Assembly (NCBI GenBank): GCA_001464575.1
Contig: LNFE01000198.1
Location: 1-34,905, forward strand
DNA from: Acidobacteria bacterium Ga0077553
GTDB lineage: Bacteria > Acidobacteriota > Terriglobia > Bryobacterales > Bryobacteraceae
Direction of reading: 5' to 3'
DNA: 34,905 nt
The notes below the pieces were generated by a model. That model saw only the letters and a list, made by a program, of their open reading frames with translations. It did not search any database and was not told the DNA's origin. Each line of letters opens with the position of its first letter. Position 1 is the stretch's first letter. Positions 9,278 to 17,431 of this stretch are shown in pieces. A program made the position numbers and the translations under genes.

Positions 9278-11794
9278 ATGAAACTCCGTCTCTTTCTTTT
9301 TCTCGCACTCTCCGGCGCTCTGCGGGCGCAGATTGTCATCAGCCAGATCTACGGGGGAGGCGGCAACACCGGCGCGACGCTCCGCCAGGACTTCATCGAG
9401 ATCTTCAATCGCGGGACGCAGGCGCAGGCGCTTGACGGCTGGTCCATTCAGTACGCCAGTGCCACCGGCACTACGTTTCAATCGACTCCGCTGACGGGCA
9501 CGATTGCGCCCGGCCAGTACTACCTGATTCAGCAGGCGGCCGGCGCCGGCGGTTCGCAGAATCTACCGTCGCCCGATGCGACAGGCGCCATCGCCATGTC
9601 TGGCACCGCCGGCAAGGTGGCGCTCCGCAACGCCGCATCGGAGGTGGTGGACCGCGTCGGCTACGGCGCCACGGCCAGCGAGTTCGAGACGGCGCCAACG
9701 CGCGAGCTGACGAACACGAGCGCGGCACTTCGCGCCCGCGCCGGTTGCCAGGATACGGACAACAACAGCGTCGACTTCGTCATCGCGACTCCCACCCCGC
9801 GTAACCGGGCGACGCCGTTCGTCAACTGCGCCGCGCCGCCGGAGACGCTGCGGCTGACCATCTCCGAGATTCAGGGCCCCGGCGCGGAGAGCCCGTTCGC
9901 CGGTCGCCGCGTGATCACCTCCGGCGTGGTTACCTTCCGGCGGACGAACGGCTTTTATCTGCAAGCGCCCCAAGCCGATGCGGCGGCCTCGTCCGGGATT
10001 CTGGTCTTCACGCAGACCGCGCCACCCGCCGCGGCTCAAGTCGGCGCGCTGGTGGAAGTGGAAGGCGACATCGTCGAGTTCCGGCCGGCCGGGGATCCGC
10101 AGAGCCCGCCGCTGACCGAGATCATCAACCCGGCGGTGACGCTGCGGGCCCAAGGGCAATCGCTTCCCGCCGCGGTGATGTTGACGCCGGACACCGACCT
10201 CGAACGCTACGAAGGGATGCTGGTGCAAGCGCAGCTGAACATCGTGGCGCCGTTAAGCGGGTCCGTGGCCTGGGCTACGCTCGATGCGCCGAGGCCGTTC
10301 CGCAGATCGGATGAGTCGCGGTGGGCCAATTTGCTGCGGCTGGTGACCGACGCGCGAGTTTCGGCGGGGACTTCGTTGAGCAACGTCTCCGGTCCGCTGG
10401 ATTTCGGCTCGCGCGCCTACACGATCTATGCCAACCCGATCATGGAGGCGATTCTGATCCCGGAGCCGCCGCCGGCTCCCGTGCGCACGGACTACGAGTA
10501 CACCGTCGCCACCCTGAACCTGTTCCGGCTTTTCGACGAACCTGCGCTGGCGGAACGGCTGCCGCGACTGCGTCAATATGTTCAGACGCAACTGGGACTG
10601 CCCGATGTGATCGTGGTGCAGGAGGTCGACAAGCTTTCCACACTCGAACGCGCGGCCGACGCCATCGGCTCGGACTACATGGCTTTTACGGCGCCTTCGA
10701 ACGACCCGAGCGGCATCACCTCCGGTTTCCTGGCGCGCGCCTCGCGGGTGGCCGTCGATGCCGTGGCGCAACTGGCTCGGGATCAGGAATACGCTCCCGG
10801 TGAACTGACGCACGACCGGCCGCCGATCCTGCTGCGGGCCAGCATCGCCGGACAGCCGGTCGCGGTGATGGGGGTCCACATGCGTTCGCGGCTGAATCTC
10901 GAAGATCCGCGGGTGCGGGCCAAACGGGCCGCGCAGTTCGCTTCTGTCGCCGAAGAACTGGCGATGCTGCCGGCCAACATCCCTGTGATCGTGGCCGGGG
11001 ACTGGAACTCGTTTGCCAATGAGATCAACTTTCGCGGCTTCACCAATCTGACGACGACGTTGTCGGCGGCCGATAACTATTCGTACGTGTTTGACGGCCA
11101 GACGCAGACACTGGACCACATTCTGCTGAATCAGCCGCGGCTGTTGAGCCGGGTGTACTTTGCGCGGGGCAACGCAGACGCGCCGTCGGCGAACCGTTTG
11201 TCCGACCATGACGGCGTGGTCGCGTATCTGCTGACGCGGGAAGTTCCGTTTACAGCGGCGGGGATCGTCAACAGCGCGAGCTTCCATGCGGGCGCGCTGG
11301 CGCCGTCGACGTTGGTGACGGTCTTTGGCCGGCAGGAGTTCGCTTCGGGGACGCGGGTGCGATTCGGTACTGCGCTGGTGGAACCGGTGTTTGTCGGAGG
11401 AAATCAGACTGTTGTGTTGACGCCGCCCACGCTGCCCGAGGGTTCGGTGACGGTGGCCATCGAGTCGAATGGCGCGATGCTGCATTCCGTTGCGATGCCG
11501 ACGGGCCCCGTGACTCCCGCGCTGCCCCTAGGCGGGCAAAGACCCGACGAGACGATCTATCTCTTCCGGGCCGGGACGATTCGAGACGTGCTGTTAAATG
11601 GGAACAGCACCGCGCCGATTTCGGCGCGGCTCTGCGGCGTGGCTACCGAGGTACGCCGAGCGGCTCCCGTGAACGGCTTCCTGGCAATTGATCTGGTGGT
11701 TCCGACGGTCTGTACGCCGGGGCGTCAGCGCATCGAGATCTCGGTGGGAAGCCGGTCCACGCAGGCCGACTTATTTACGGTGATTGTGCCGTAG
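9278..11794 (+). CDS. Secreted ExeM-like nuclease: lamin-tail, OB-fold and endo/exonuclease domains with TIGR03437-like C-terminus
   Basis: 838 residues. Signal peptide 1-17 (ends L-R-A-Q). Residues ~18-185 form a lamin-tail domain (I-S-Q-I-Y-G-G-G-G-N, F-I-E-I-F-N-R-G). Residues ~190-330 resemble the OB-fold of YhcR/ExeM nucleases (I-S-E-I-Q-G-P-G, F-Y-L-Q-A-P, V-E-V-E-G). Residues ~405-650 are an endonuclease/exonuclease/phosphatase domain with the metal and catalytic set visible: A-T-L-N-L-F, V-V-Q-E-V, G-V-H-M, G-D-W-N-S-F, L-D-H-I-L-L and S-D-H-D-G. The last ~190 residues start with G-I-V-N-S-A-S-F and L-V-T-V-F-G and look like the acidobacterial TIGR03437 region. Expected to degrade extracellular DNA. 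ExeM-type nucleases are secreted or surface-bound in Gram-negatives; the C-terminal fusion may be a lineage-specific surface or sorting module. Confidence 0.88.
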   Translation: MKLRLFLFLALSGALRAQIVISQIYGGGGNTGATLRQDFIEIFNRGTQAQALDGWSIQYASATGTTFQSTPLTGTIAPGQYYLIQQAAGAGGSQNLPSPDATGAIAMSGTAGKVALRNAASEVVDRVGYGATASEFETAPTRELTNTSAALRARAGCQDTDNNSVDFVIATPTPRNRATPFVNCAAPPETLRLTISEIQGPGAESPFAGRRVITSGVVTFRRTNGFYLQAPQADAAASSGILVFTQTAPPAAAQVGALVEVEGDIVEFRPAGDPQSPPLTEIINPAVTLRAQGQSLPAAVMLTPDTDLERYEGMLVQAQLNIVAPLSGSVAWATLDAPRPFRRSDESRWANLLRLVTDARVSAGTSLSNVSGPLDFGSRAYTIYANPIMEAILIPEPPPAPVRTDYEYTVATLNLFRLFDEPALAERLPRLRQYVQTQLGLPDVIVVQEVDKLSTLERAADAIGSDYMAFTAPSNDPSGITSGFLARASRVAVDAVAQLARDQEYAPGELTHDRPPILLRASIAGQPVAVMGVHMRSRLNLEDPRVRAKRAAQFASVAEELAMLPANIPVIVAGDWNSFANEINFRGFTNLTTTLSAADNYSYVFDGQTQTLDHILLNQPRLLSRVYFARGNADAPSANRLSDHDGVVAYLLTREVPFTAAGIVNSASFHAGALAPSTLVTVFGRQEFASGTRVRFGTALVEPVFVGGNQTVVLTPPTLPEGSVTVAIESNGAMLHSVAMPTGPVTPALPLGGQRPDETIYLFRAGTIRDVLLNGNSTAPISARLCGVATEVRRAAPVNGFLAIDLVVPTVCTPGRQRIEISVGSRSTQADLFTVIVP

Positions 11795-11801
11795 GTTCGA
11801 C

Positions 11802-11807
11802 TACACT
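11802..11807 (+). promoter_or_regulatory. Candidate -10 element (TACACT) before the CHAT gene
   Basis: TACACT ends 9 bases before the ATG at 11817. No Shine-Dalgarno sequence is seen between them. This would give a leader of only a few bases; no clear -35 element is recognised. Confidence 0.3.
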
Positions 11808-11816
11808 AAGCAGTGC

Positions 11817-14186
11817 ATGGGTTCGTGGCGTCTTCCCGCACTCCTCCTCGCGTGCTCCTGCTTGTTCGCTCTGGACACGAAGCTGCTGCTCGAACAGGTG
11901 CGGCAGGCACCCACGCCAGCCGCCAAGCTGGCGCTGCTGACCGCCGCCCTGCCGCAAGCCGAAGACCGGAAACAGCAGGCGGTCGTCGAGTACAACCTCG
12001 CGCGGCATCACCAGAATCAGGCCAACTCCGCCGAGGCAGTCAGGTGGTTCGCCAAGGCGCTCGCTTCCCATCGGGAACTGGGCGATACCTTTCAGCAGGC
12101 CATCATCCTCAACAACTGGGCCATCGCCGAGACCGACCTCGGCGAGACCACCGCGGCCAAGGGCCACTTTGACGAGGCGCTCGCGCTCCGCCGGCAGCTG
12201 AACGACGGCCCGGGCATCGCCTACACGCTGCTTGGGCTGGCGAACGTTTACGCCGCCTGGGGCGACCTGGCGGCGGCGCACCAGGTCTACGAGTCCGTCG
12301 CCAAGCAGTGGAGGCAGTTGAAGAACATTGCTGGCGAGGCCCACGCCCTGAATAACGACGGGCTGATTCTGGCGGCGCTCGGCGACCCCGCGCGCGCCGC
12401 GGCCGCCCACCGGCAAGCGCTAGCTCTGTTCCGCCAGGCCAAGGAGAGCCGGTTTGAAGCCTATGCGCTGAGCAACCTGGGGCTGGTGGATGCCACGGTC
12501 GCCGAAGCCAACTTCCGGCAGGCGATTGCTATGTTGCCCACGCCGCGCGAAAAGGCCTACCCGCAGCAAAATCTCGCCGATCTGCTGTTCCGCGCGGGCC
12601 GGTTGCCGGAGGCGAAAGCGCTCTATAGCGCTTCGCTCGCCGCCAAAATCGAAGTCAAGGACCGGTCCGGCGCGGCCTATACCCATGCGCGCCTGGCGGC
12701 ATACCACCTCCGGCTCAACGCGCTGGCCGAGGCCGAGACCGAAGCCCGCCGAGCGCTCGAACTTCACATCGCCGTCGGCGACCGCGCCGGAGAGGCCGCC
12801 ACGCTGGCGACTCTAGCCACCATCGAATGGCACTTTACGAAACGAAGCCAATCGCTCGAGACCATCGCCCGGGCGCGGAGCATCGTCGAAGAGACGCGCA
12901 GCCGCGTTTTGAGCCCGGACCTGCGGTCGAGCTACTTTGCCACCAAGCGCAGCATCTACGACTTCGAGATCTCGAAACTGCTTTTTACGAAACGAACCCA
13001 ACAGGCGCTCGCCATCAGCGAACGGGCCCGGGCTCGGCTGCTGCTCGACGAACTCGACGAACAGGAGACCCCGGCCAACGCGCGGGAGCGGCAACTGCGG
13101 CAGGAGCTTTCGGCGCAGCAGCAGCGGCTGCCAGCCTCGCGGGAGCGGGTCGAGAATCTGCTGCGGGAGTGGCGGACGGCGCAGGCGGCGCTGCGGAAGG
13201 AGTTTGCCGCCGAACCCGTGGGGCCGGCTACGCTGCGGGCGCTGGCGAGCGCCGACACCACGCTGGTGCAGTACTGGCTGAGTGAAGAGGAGGGGGCGGC
13301 GTTCGTGATCACCCCGGCCGGGGTACGGGCGATTCCGCTGCCGGGCCGGCGGCAGTTGGCGCCCCAGATTGACGCCTTCCTGTCCGCTCTCACGGCGCGG
13401 CTGACCTTGTTGCCGAACGAGACCGCGGCCGCGAGGGAGGCGCGGTTGGCCGCGGCGGAGGCCACTTGGAAGCGGCTGCTGCCGGAGATGCGGAAGCTGC
13501 TGCCGGTGGCGGGGCGACGGCTGGTTCTGTCACCGGAGGGCCCGCTCGCCCGGCTGCCGTGGCAGCTGCTGTCGACCGGCGAAGTCACCCTGGCGCCATC
13601 GCTCAGCGTGCTGGCGGAGCTGCGGCACCGGCCGCCGTCGCCCCATAAGCAGGTCTCCGTCATTGCGTTGCCGTCGCTGCGCTTTGCCGGACGCGAGGCC
13701 GACGCGATCGCTGGGCTCACGCCGATCGAACGGCCTACCGACGTCGATGCGGCGCTGCGGAGTTCGCGGGTGCTGCACTTTGCAACCCATACAACCGTGG
13801 ATGACCGGGAGCCGGCGCTCTCGGGGATCACCCTGCCGGACCGGACGATGCGCCTGTACGAACTGTATGGGAAGAGCATCCGCGCCGACCTGGTGGTGCT
13901 GAGTTCGTGCCGGTCGGCCGCGGGGCCGGAGATCAGCGGCGAGGGGACCATTGGTTTGGCGAGAGGGTTTTTGCACGCGGGGGCGCGGCGGGTGGTGGCT
14001 TCGTTGTGGAGCGTGGACGACCAGGCGACGGCGCGACTGATGGAACATTTCTACACTGAAATGTTTAAAACAAAAAGGTCCCCGGCCGCGGCCCTCTTCG
14101 CCGCCCAGCAGACGCTGCGGGCCGAACCGCGCTGGTCGCATCCGGCCTACTGGGCTGGGTTCGTTTTGCAGGGGGATTGGCGTTGA
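11817..14186 (+). CDS. Exported TPR-CHAT protein (caspase-like peptidase family)
   Basis: 789 residues from the ATG at 11817; an upstream TTG at 11784 lies inside the preceding gene and would spoil the signal peptide. The N-terminus (P-A-L-L-L-A-C-S-C-L-F-A) is a Sec signal or possibly lipoprotein signal. Residues ~20-400 are tetratricopeptide repeats (repeated A-L-x-N-x-G/A-x-x-x-x-x-L-G patterns). Residues ~410-480 form an Arg/Glu/Gln-rich coiled coil. The C-terminal ~300 residues are a CHAT domain with the catalytic dyad intact: His658 in H-F-A-T-H and Cys698 in L-S-S-C-R-S-A-A-G. The family ending H-P-A-Y-W-A-G-F-V-L-Q-G is present. CHAT proteases cleave specific partner proteins, e.g. 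Csx29 of type III-E CRISPR and bacterial gasdermin activators. The stop overlaps the start of an ECF sigma factor, which suggests a regulatory cascade. Confidence 0.9.
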   Translation: MGSWRLPALLLACSCLFALDTKLLLEQVRQAPTPAAKLALLTAALPQAEDRKQQAVVEYNLARHHQNQANSAEAVRWFAKALASHRELGDTFQQAIILNNWAIAETDLGETTAAKGHFDEALALRRQLNDGPGIAYTLLGLANVYAAWGDLAAAHQVYESVAKQWRQLKNIAGEAHALNNDGLILAALGDPARAAAAHRQALALFRQAKESRFEAYALSNLGLVDATVAEANFRQAIAMLPTPREKAYPQQNLADLLFRAGRLPEAKALYSASLAAKIEVKDRSGAAYTHARLAAYHLRLNALAEAETEARRALELHIAVGDRAGEAATLATLATIEWHFTKRSQSLETIARARSIVEETRSRVLSPDLRSSYFATKRSIYDFEISKLLFTKRTQQALAISERARARLLLDELDEQETPANARERQLRQELSAQQQRLPASRERVENLLREWRTAQAALRKEFAAEPVGPATLRALASADTTLVQYWLSEEEGAAFVITPAGVRAIPLPGRRQLAPQIDAFLSALTARLTLLPNETAAAREARLAAAEATWKRLLPEMRKLLPVAGRRLVLSPEGPLARLPWQLLSTGEVTLAPSLSVLAELRHRPPSPHKQVSVIALPSLRFAGREADAIAGLTPIERPTDVDAALRSSRVLHFATHTTVDDREPALSGITLPDRTMRLYELYGKSIRADLVVLSSCRSAAGPEISGEGTIGLARGFLHAGARRVVASLWSVDDQATARLMEHFYTEMFKTKRSPAAALFAAQQTLRAEPRWSHPAYWAGFVLQGDWR
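12834..12846 (+). repeat. Dispersed low-GC repeat, copy 1 (13 bases)
   Basis: TTTACGAAACGAA followed by GCCAAT. In the CHAT gene it encodes F-T-K-R-S-Q. It shares its 13 bases with the copies at 12984 and 24719. Confidence 0.4.
12984..13000 (+). repeat. Dispersed low-GC repeat, copy 2 (17 bases)
   Basis: TTTACGAAACGAACCCA, identical over 17 bases to 24719-24735 and over 13 bases to 12834-12846. It encodes F-T-K-R-T-Q in the CHAT protein, 150 bases after copy 1. Confidence 0.45.
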
Positions 14187-14719
14187 CCGGGGAGCACCTG
14201 CAGCAATTGCTGGCCGTGCTGGGCGCCGAGCCAGCCGAACGCTATGAAGCGCTGCGGTGGCGGCTGGTGCGGCTGTTTACCTGGGAGCGCTGCGGCGAGC
14301 CGGAGGCGTTGGCCGACGAGGCGCTGGACCGGCTGGCGCGGCGGGTGACCGAGGGCGAAGCGATCGAACGGCTGGAGAGCTATCTGTTTGGGATCGCGCG
14401 GATGCTGTTGCGGGAGGAAGCGGCCCGGGCGGTGCGGCAACGGACGAAGCTGGCCGAGTTTAGCCGGGAGCAGATGCGCCTATCGCTGCCGGCGAGCGAT
14501 GAGTTGGCCGAGCGGCTGCGGCGCTGCCTGGAGTCACTCGAGCCGGAGCAGCGGCGGATTGTGCTTGCCTACTATGACGGAAGTCCGCGGGAGCGGCTGG
14601 CCAGTGAACTGGGGCTGCAATTGAATGCGCTGCGGAACCGGGCGCTGCGCCTGCGCGAGAAATTAGAAAAGTGCGTGATGATTCATCGAAATGCATCACT
14701 AGAGAAAGAGGACAGGTGA
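14183..14719 (+). CDS. ECF-type RNA polymerase sigma factor
   Basis: 178 residues from the TTG at 14183. That start overlaps the TGA of the CHAT gene (TTGA) and has a G5 ribosome binding site at 14171-14175. Region 2 (about residues 15-95) includes Y-L-F-G-I-A-R-M-L-L-R-E-E, the sigma-2 helix that contacts core polymerase and the -10 element. Region 4 (about 110-165) has the typical L-x-x-L-E-P-E-Q-R-R-I-V and a helix-turn-helix (L-A-S-E-L-G-L-Q-L-N-A-L-R-N-R-A). No sigma-3 region is present, as expected for the ECF group. It is coupled on both sides by 4-base overlaps, to the TPR-CHAT gene before and to a single-pass membrane protein after. This is the usual sigma/anti-sigma arrangement, with a protease-like gene added in front. 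Confidence 0.88.
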   Translation: MTGEHLQQLLAVLGAEPAERYEALRWRLVRLFTWERCGEPEALADEALDRLARRVTEGEAIERLESYLFGIARMLLREEAARAVRQRTKLAEFSREQMRLSLPASDELAERLRRCLESLEPEQRRIVLAYYDGSPRERLASELGLQLNALRNRALRLREKLEKCVMIHRNASLEKEDR

Positions 14720-15222
14720 CAGAGCAAGAACGCATTTGGCGCGCCTATCTGCGGCAGGAGTTGCCGGAGGCGGAGCGCATTCGAGTCCAGCAGCAAATCG
14801 TCGAGGTGGACGGCTACGCCGAGGCGCTGGCGGAGTTCGAATACGACCAGATTGACGCCCAGGCGCGCCGGCGTTCGCCGGAGGGGGCTTCGATTCTCGC
14901 GATTGCGGCCATTGTGCTGTGCGCTGTGGTGTGGATGATGGCTCCGGCGGGCTCGGCGCCGGTCGTGTTTATTGCGGCCGGGACGCTGCGGGATGAGACG
15001 GTACTCCAGCGGGTGAAGGTGCCGCCCGGCGCCGCAGTGATCTTCGAATTGGAGCTGCCAACGCCAGCACCTGGCGGGACTTGCGTGGCGCGGGGGCAGG
15101 CAGGAGATTGCACGGGGAAGGTGTTCCGGCTGCGGCTTCCCCGCCCTGCGCCGGGCCGCCAAGAAATAGAGATGACGCAAGACAACCAATTGGTCTCCGT
15201 TTACGTCTTTACAATAGAGTGA
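14716..15222 (+). CDS. Single-pass membrane protein, putative anti-sigma factor
   Basis: 168 residues from the GTG at 14716, which overlaps the sigma-factor stop (GTGA) and has AGAGG at 14707-14711 as ribosome binding site. Residues 1-57 are charged and helical, with a start resembling short anti-sigma N-termini (E-R-I-W-R-A-Y-L). Residues 58-76 form one hydrophobic transmembrane helix. Residues 77-168 would be periplasmic, beta-rich, with two cysteines 9 residues apart (T-C-V-A and D-C-T-G) that could form a disulfide. No zinc-binding HxxxCxxC motif is present, so it is not a standard ZAS anti-sigma factor. The anti-sigma role is inferred from position and topology. The TGA shares one base with the ATG of the next gene (TGATG). 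Confidence 0.72.
   Translation: MTEQERIWRAYLRQELPEAERIRVQQQIVEVDGYAEALAEFEYDQIDAQARRRSPEGASILAIAAIVLCAVVWMMAPAGSAPVVFIAAGTLRDETVLQRVKVPPGAAVIFELELPTPAPGGTCVARGQAGDCTGKVFRLRLPRPAPGRQEIEMTQDNQLVSVYVFTIE
15210..15215 (+). promoter_or_regulatory. Candidate -10 element (TACAAT) giving a leaderless transcript
   Basis: TACAAT lies inside the last codons of the membrane-protein gene and ends exactly 6 bases before the ATG at 15222, so the start codon would be at +1. No clear -35 hexamer. The same spacing occurs at 33473-33478. Confidence 0.4.
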
Positions 15223-15701
15223 TGCGAAAGCTGTTATTGCTGTTTGCGCCTTTGGCGCTGGGGCAGGCCGAATTCCTGCATGTGACGCTGGCCGTCGACA
15301 AGATGGACTGCGCCACTTGCGTGAAGAGCATGGAGATTGGACTGCGGAAGATCCGCGGGGTGGAGAAGGTCGCGGTAGATGCGGCAACAGGGGTGGATTT
15401 CACCTTGGCGCCGGGCAACCGGATCAGCCTGGAGCAGCTTCGCGACGCGATCAAGGGCATCGGCTTCCGGCCTGGCGATGCCAAGGTGATTGTGCGGGGG
15501 ACCGCGGTAACCGATGACGGCCGTTGGCGCTTCGAAGTAGCCGGGACCGGAAAGATGTACAACCTGTCGAGCCGTCACGATCACGTGATCCTGGGATTGC
15601 AGGAGAAGCCGGTGGTGGTCAGGAAGGTGAACGCTACGTCCGCGGTTCCGCCGGATCCGCAAACGGTGCCGGTGCTGGACGTCACTGAAATCGTGCCATG
15701 A
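15222..15701 (+). CDS. Exported heavy-metal-associated (HMA) domain protein
   Basis: 159 residues. The ATG at 15222 gives a short signal peptide (R-K-L-L-L-L-F-A-P-L-A-L-G-Q). Residues ~18-85 are an HMA ferredoxin-like fold with the metal-binding M-D-C-A-T-C (Cys30, Cys33) and the following helix S-M-E-I-G-L-R-K-I-R-G-V. The C-terminal half is a small beta-rich extension with two His (S-R-H-D-H) of unknown role. HMA domains bind Cu(I), Zn or Hg; most are cytosolic chaperones or ATPase parts, so an exported one is less usual and may hold copper or another metal in the periplasm. It overlaps the preceding gene by one base and the next by four (ATGA at 15698). Confidence 0.82.
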   Translation: MRKLLLLFAPLALGQAEFLHVTLAVDKMDCATCVKSMEIGLRKIRGVEKVAVDAATGVDFTLAPGNRISLEQLRDAIKGIGFRPGDAKVIVRGTAVTDDGRWRFEVAGTGKMYNLSSRHDHVILGLQEKPVVVRKVNATSAVPPDPQTVPVLDVTEIVP

Positions 15702-16816
15702 AGTTCGCGCTGGCCGGACTGCTATTTCTACGCGCCGCCTGCGCGCAGACCGATCTGTTTGCCGAGATCGACCCCGCGATGAAGGAGTTGGCGACGGCGA
15801 CGGGCTTGCCGATGAAGTCGCGGGTGGATCGCGCCTTCATCAACAAAGCCAATTTGAAGAAGTTCCTCGAAACGCGGATTCAGGAGACGGTGAGCGACGA
15901 GGAGTTGCGCGTGGAGACGCTGACGCTGCGGCTGTTTGGCTTTATCCCGGCGGACTATGACCTGAAGGGGTCCACCGTTTCTCTGCTGACCGAGCAGGCG
16001 GCGGCCTTCTATGACTACCGCAAGAAGAAGATGTTTATCCTCGAAAGCGCGCCCGAGTCGACGCAGCGGTTCGTTTTGACGCACGAGTTGGCGCATGCGC
16101 TGGCGGATCAGCATTTCAACCTGGGCCGGTTCATCCGGAAGGGGAAGACCGACGATGCGGCGACGGCGCGGCTGGCGGTGATGGAGGGCCAGGCGCAATG
16201 GCTGATGTACGAGGTGATGGGCGCCAAGACCGGGCAAAGCCTTCGCAAAGACCCGGGGCTGGTGCGGATGATGGCCAATATGGGGGAGTCCGGCCTGTCG
16301 CAGTATCCGGAGTTGACGAATGCACCGGTGTACATCCGGGAGAGCCTGTTGTTTCCGTATTCGCGCGGGTTCGTCTTCAACGCCGAGGTGATTGCGAAGC
16401 TCGGCAACCAAGGCTTTAGCGAAGTGTTCCGCCGGCCGCCGTCGACGACGCAGCAGATTATGCACCCTGAACGGTACTTCGCGAAGACGGAGGCGGCGCC
16501 GGTGGAGCTGGAGGGGGCGCCGAAAGGGCATAAGGTGCTGATTGAAGGGACGCTGGGCGAATTCGATTGTCTCGTGATGTTCAAACAGTTTGGCAACTCG
16601 GACTCGGCGGCGGCGCGGGCGGAGCGCTGGCGCGGCGGCCAATTCCGGGTAACGGAAAACAAGAAGACCAAGGAGCCGCTGCTCCAGTACACCATCGCTT
16701 GGGAGAACGCTGAGGCTGCCGCGGATTTCGCGGAACTTCAACAACAGCGAAAGGGTCCGAATACGCGCATCGAACAGCGGGGCGATCGCGTCATAGTTTC
16801 AGAGGGGATGCGTTAA
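15698..16816 (+). CDS. Exported putative zinc metallopeptidase (HExxH)
   Basis: 372 residues. Signal peptide 1-17 (ends A-C-A-Q; the cysteine could also suggest a lipoprotein, but Ala-Cys-Ala-Gln fits signal peptidase I). Residues 129-133 are H-E-L-A-H, the zinc-binding helix, and Glu163 in M-E-G-Q-A-Q-W, 30 residues later, is a candidate third ligand, the spacing of gluzincins. The rest is not assignable to a named peptidase family by eye. It is translationally coupled to the HMA protein (ATGA overlap) and ends one base before the exported thioredoxin, so metal handling, disulfide chemistry and proteolysis in the periplasm appear to be co-expressed. The substrate is unknown; the neighbouring putative anti-sigma protein is one possibility. 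Confidence 0.8.
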   Translation: MKFALAGLLFLRAACAQTDLFAEIDPAMKELATATGLPMKSRVDRAFINKANLKKFLETRIQETVSDEELRVETLTLRLFGFIPADYDLKGSTVSLLTEQAAAFYDYRKKKMFILESAPESTQRFVLTHELAHALADQHFNLGRFIRKGKTDDAATARLAVMEGQAQWLMYEVMGAKTGQSLRKDPGLVRMMANMGESGLSQYPELTNAPVYIRESLLFPYSRGFVFNAEVIAKLGNQGFSEVFRRPPSTTQQIMHPERYFAKTEAAPVELEGAPKGHKVLIEGTLGEFDCLVMFKQFGNSDSAAARAERWRGGQFRVTENKKTKEPLLQYTIAWENAEAAADFAELQQQRKGPNTRIEQRGDRVIVSEGMR

Positions 16817-16817
16817 T

Positions 16818-17405
16818 ATGATCTACATGAAGACTTCCTTGTTGATGCTCGCGCTGGCAACGGCGCTCACGGCGGCCGATCCGCGCCCGGCGCCGGAACT
16901 CGTCATCAAAGCAGCGAATGGTCAGGAGCAGTTGCTGAGCAAGTTTCGTGGCAAGGTGGTGGCGGTTGAGTTTTTGTTGACGACCTGCCCGCACTGCCAG
17001 AAGGCATCGCAGAATATGCAGAAGCTGTACAAGGAACTGGGCCCCCAGGGTTTCCAGCCGATCGGCATCGCGATCAATGACATGGCCAACATGCTGATCA
17101 ACGATTACGCCAAGCAATTCAACTTGACGTATCCCATTGGCTACGCGAACCGCGACGTGGCCACGCAGTTTTTGCAGCACCCGATCATGATGAGCATGTT
17201 GATGCCGCAGCTGGTGGTGATTGACCGCAAGGGCGTTATCCGGCACCAGTTTCCGGGCGGCGATAAGTTTTTCGAGAACGAAGAGAAGAACCTGCGCGAC
17301 GTGCTGCTGCCGCTGTTGAAAGCGAGCGGTGGCCCGGCCCCGGCCAGCAGCGCCGCACCGAAAAAGCCCGCCACTACGGCGAGCGCAGCCAAGTCCGCAA
17401 AATAG
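16818..17405 (+). CDS. Exported TlpA/ResA-like thioredoxin-fold protein
   Basis: 195 residues with a Sec signal peptide (residues ~1-20, ends L-T-A-A-D). The thioredoxin fold carries the redox motif Cys57-Pro-His-Cys60 after V-V-A-V-E-F-L-L-T-T and a P-Q-L-V-V-I-D-R-K-G-V-I segment containing the cis-proline region. The Ala/Lys/Pro-rich tail (about 175-195) is low complexity. Likely a periplasmic disulfide reductase or peroxiredoxin-like protein. GGGG at 16804-16807 precedes the ATG at 16818; an in-frame ATG at 16827 is an alternative. It is the last gene of the close-packed run starting at 11817 and is followed by a T8 tract (17406-17413) without a strong hairpin. Confidence 0.85.
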   Translation: MIYMKTSLLMLALATALTAADPRPAPELVIKAANGQEQLLSKFRGKVVAVEFLLTTCPHCQKASQNMQKLYKELGPQGFQPIGIAINDMANMLINDYAKQFNLTYPIGYANRDVATQFLQHPIMMSMLMPQLVVIDRKGVIRHQFPGGDKFFENEEKNLRDVLLPLLKASGGPAPASSAAPKKPATTASAAKSAK

Positions 17406-17431
17406 TTTTTTTTCGCGGCGTGATGTTTGGC

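Noticed and set aside
7898..9481. 527-codon open frame on the minus strand opposite the PhoX-like and nuclease genes
   Set aside because: Antisense shadow of high-GC genes with strong third-position GC; no recognisable domain and Arg/Gly/Pro-rich composition.
11817..15222. Type III-E CRISPR (Craspase) locus
   Set aside because: TPR-CHAT and a sigma factor are present, but there is no gRAMP/Cas7-11, no Cas1, no repeat array, and the CHAT protein has a signal peptide.
17406..17413. T8 tract as a terminator of the thioredoxin gene
   Set aside because: No stable GC-rich hairpin immediately precedes the T run.
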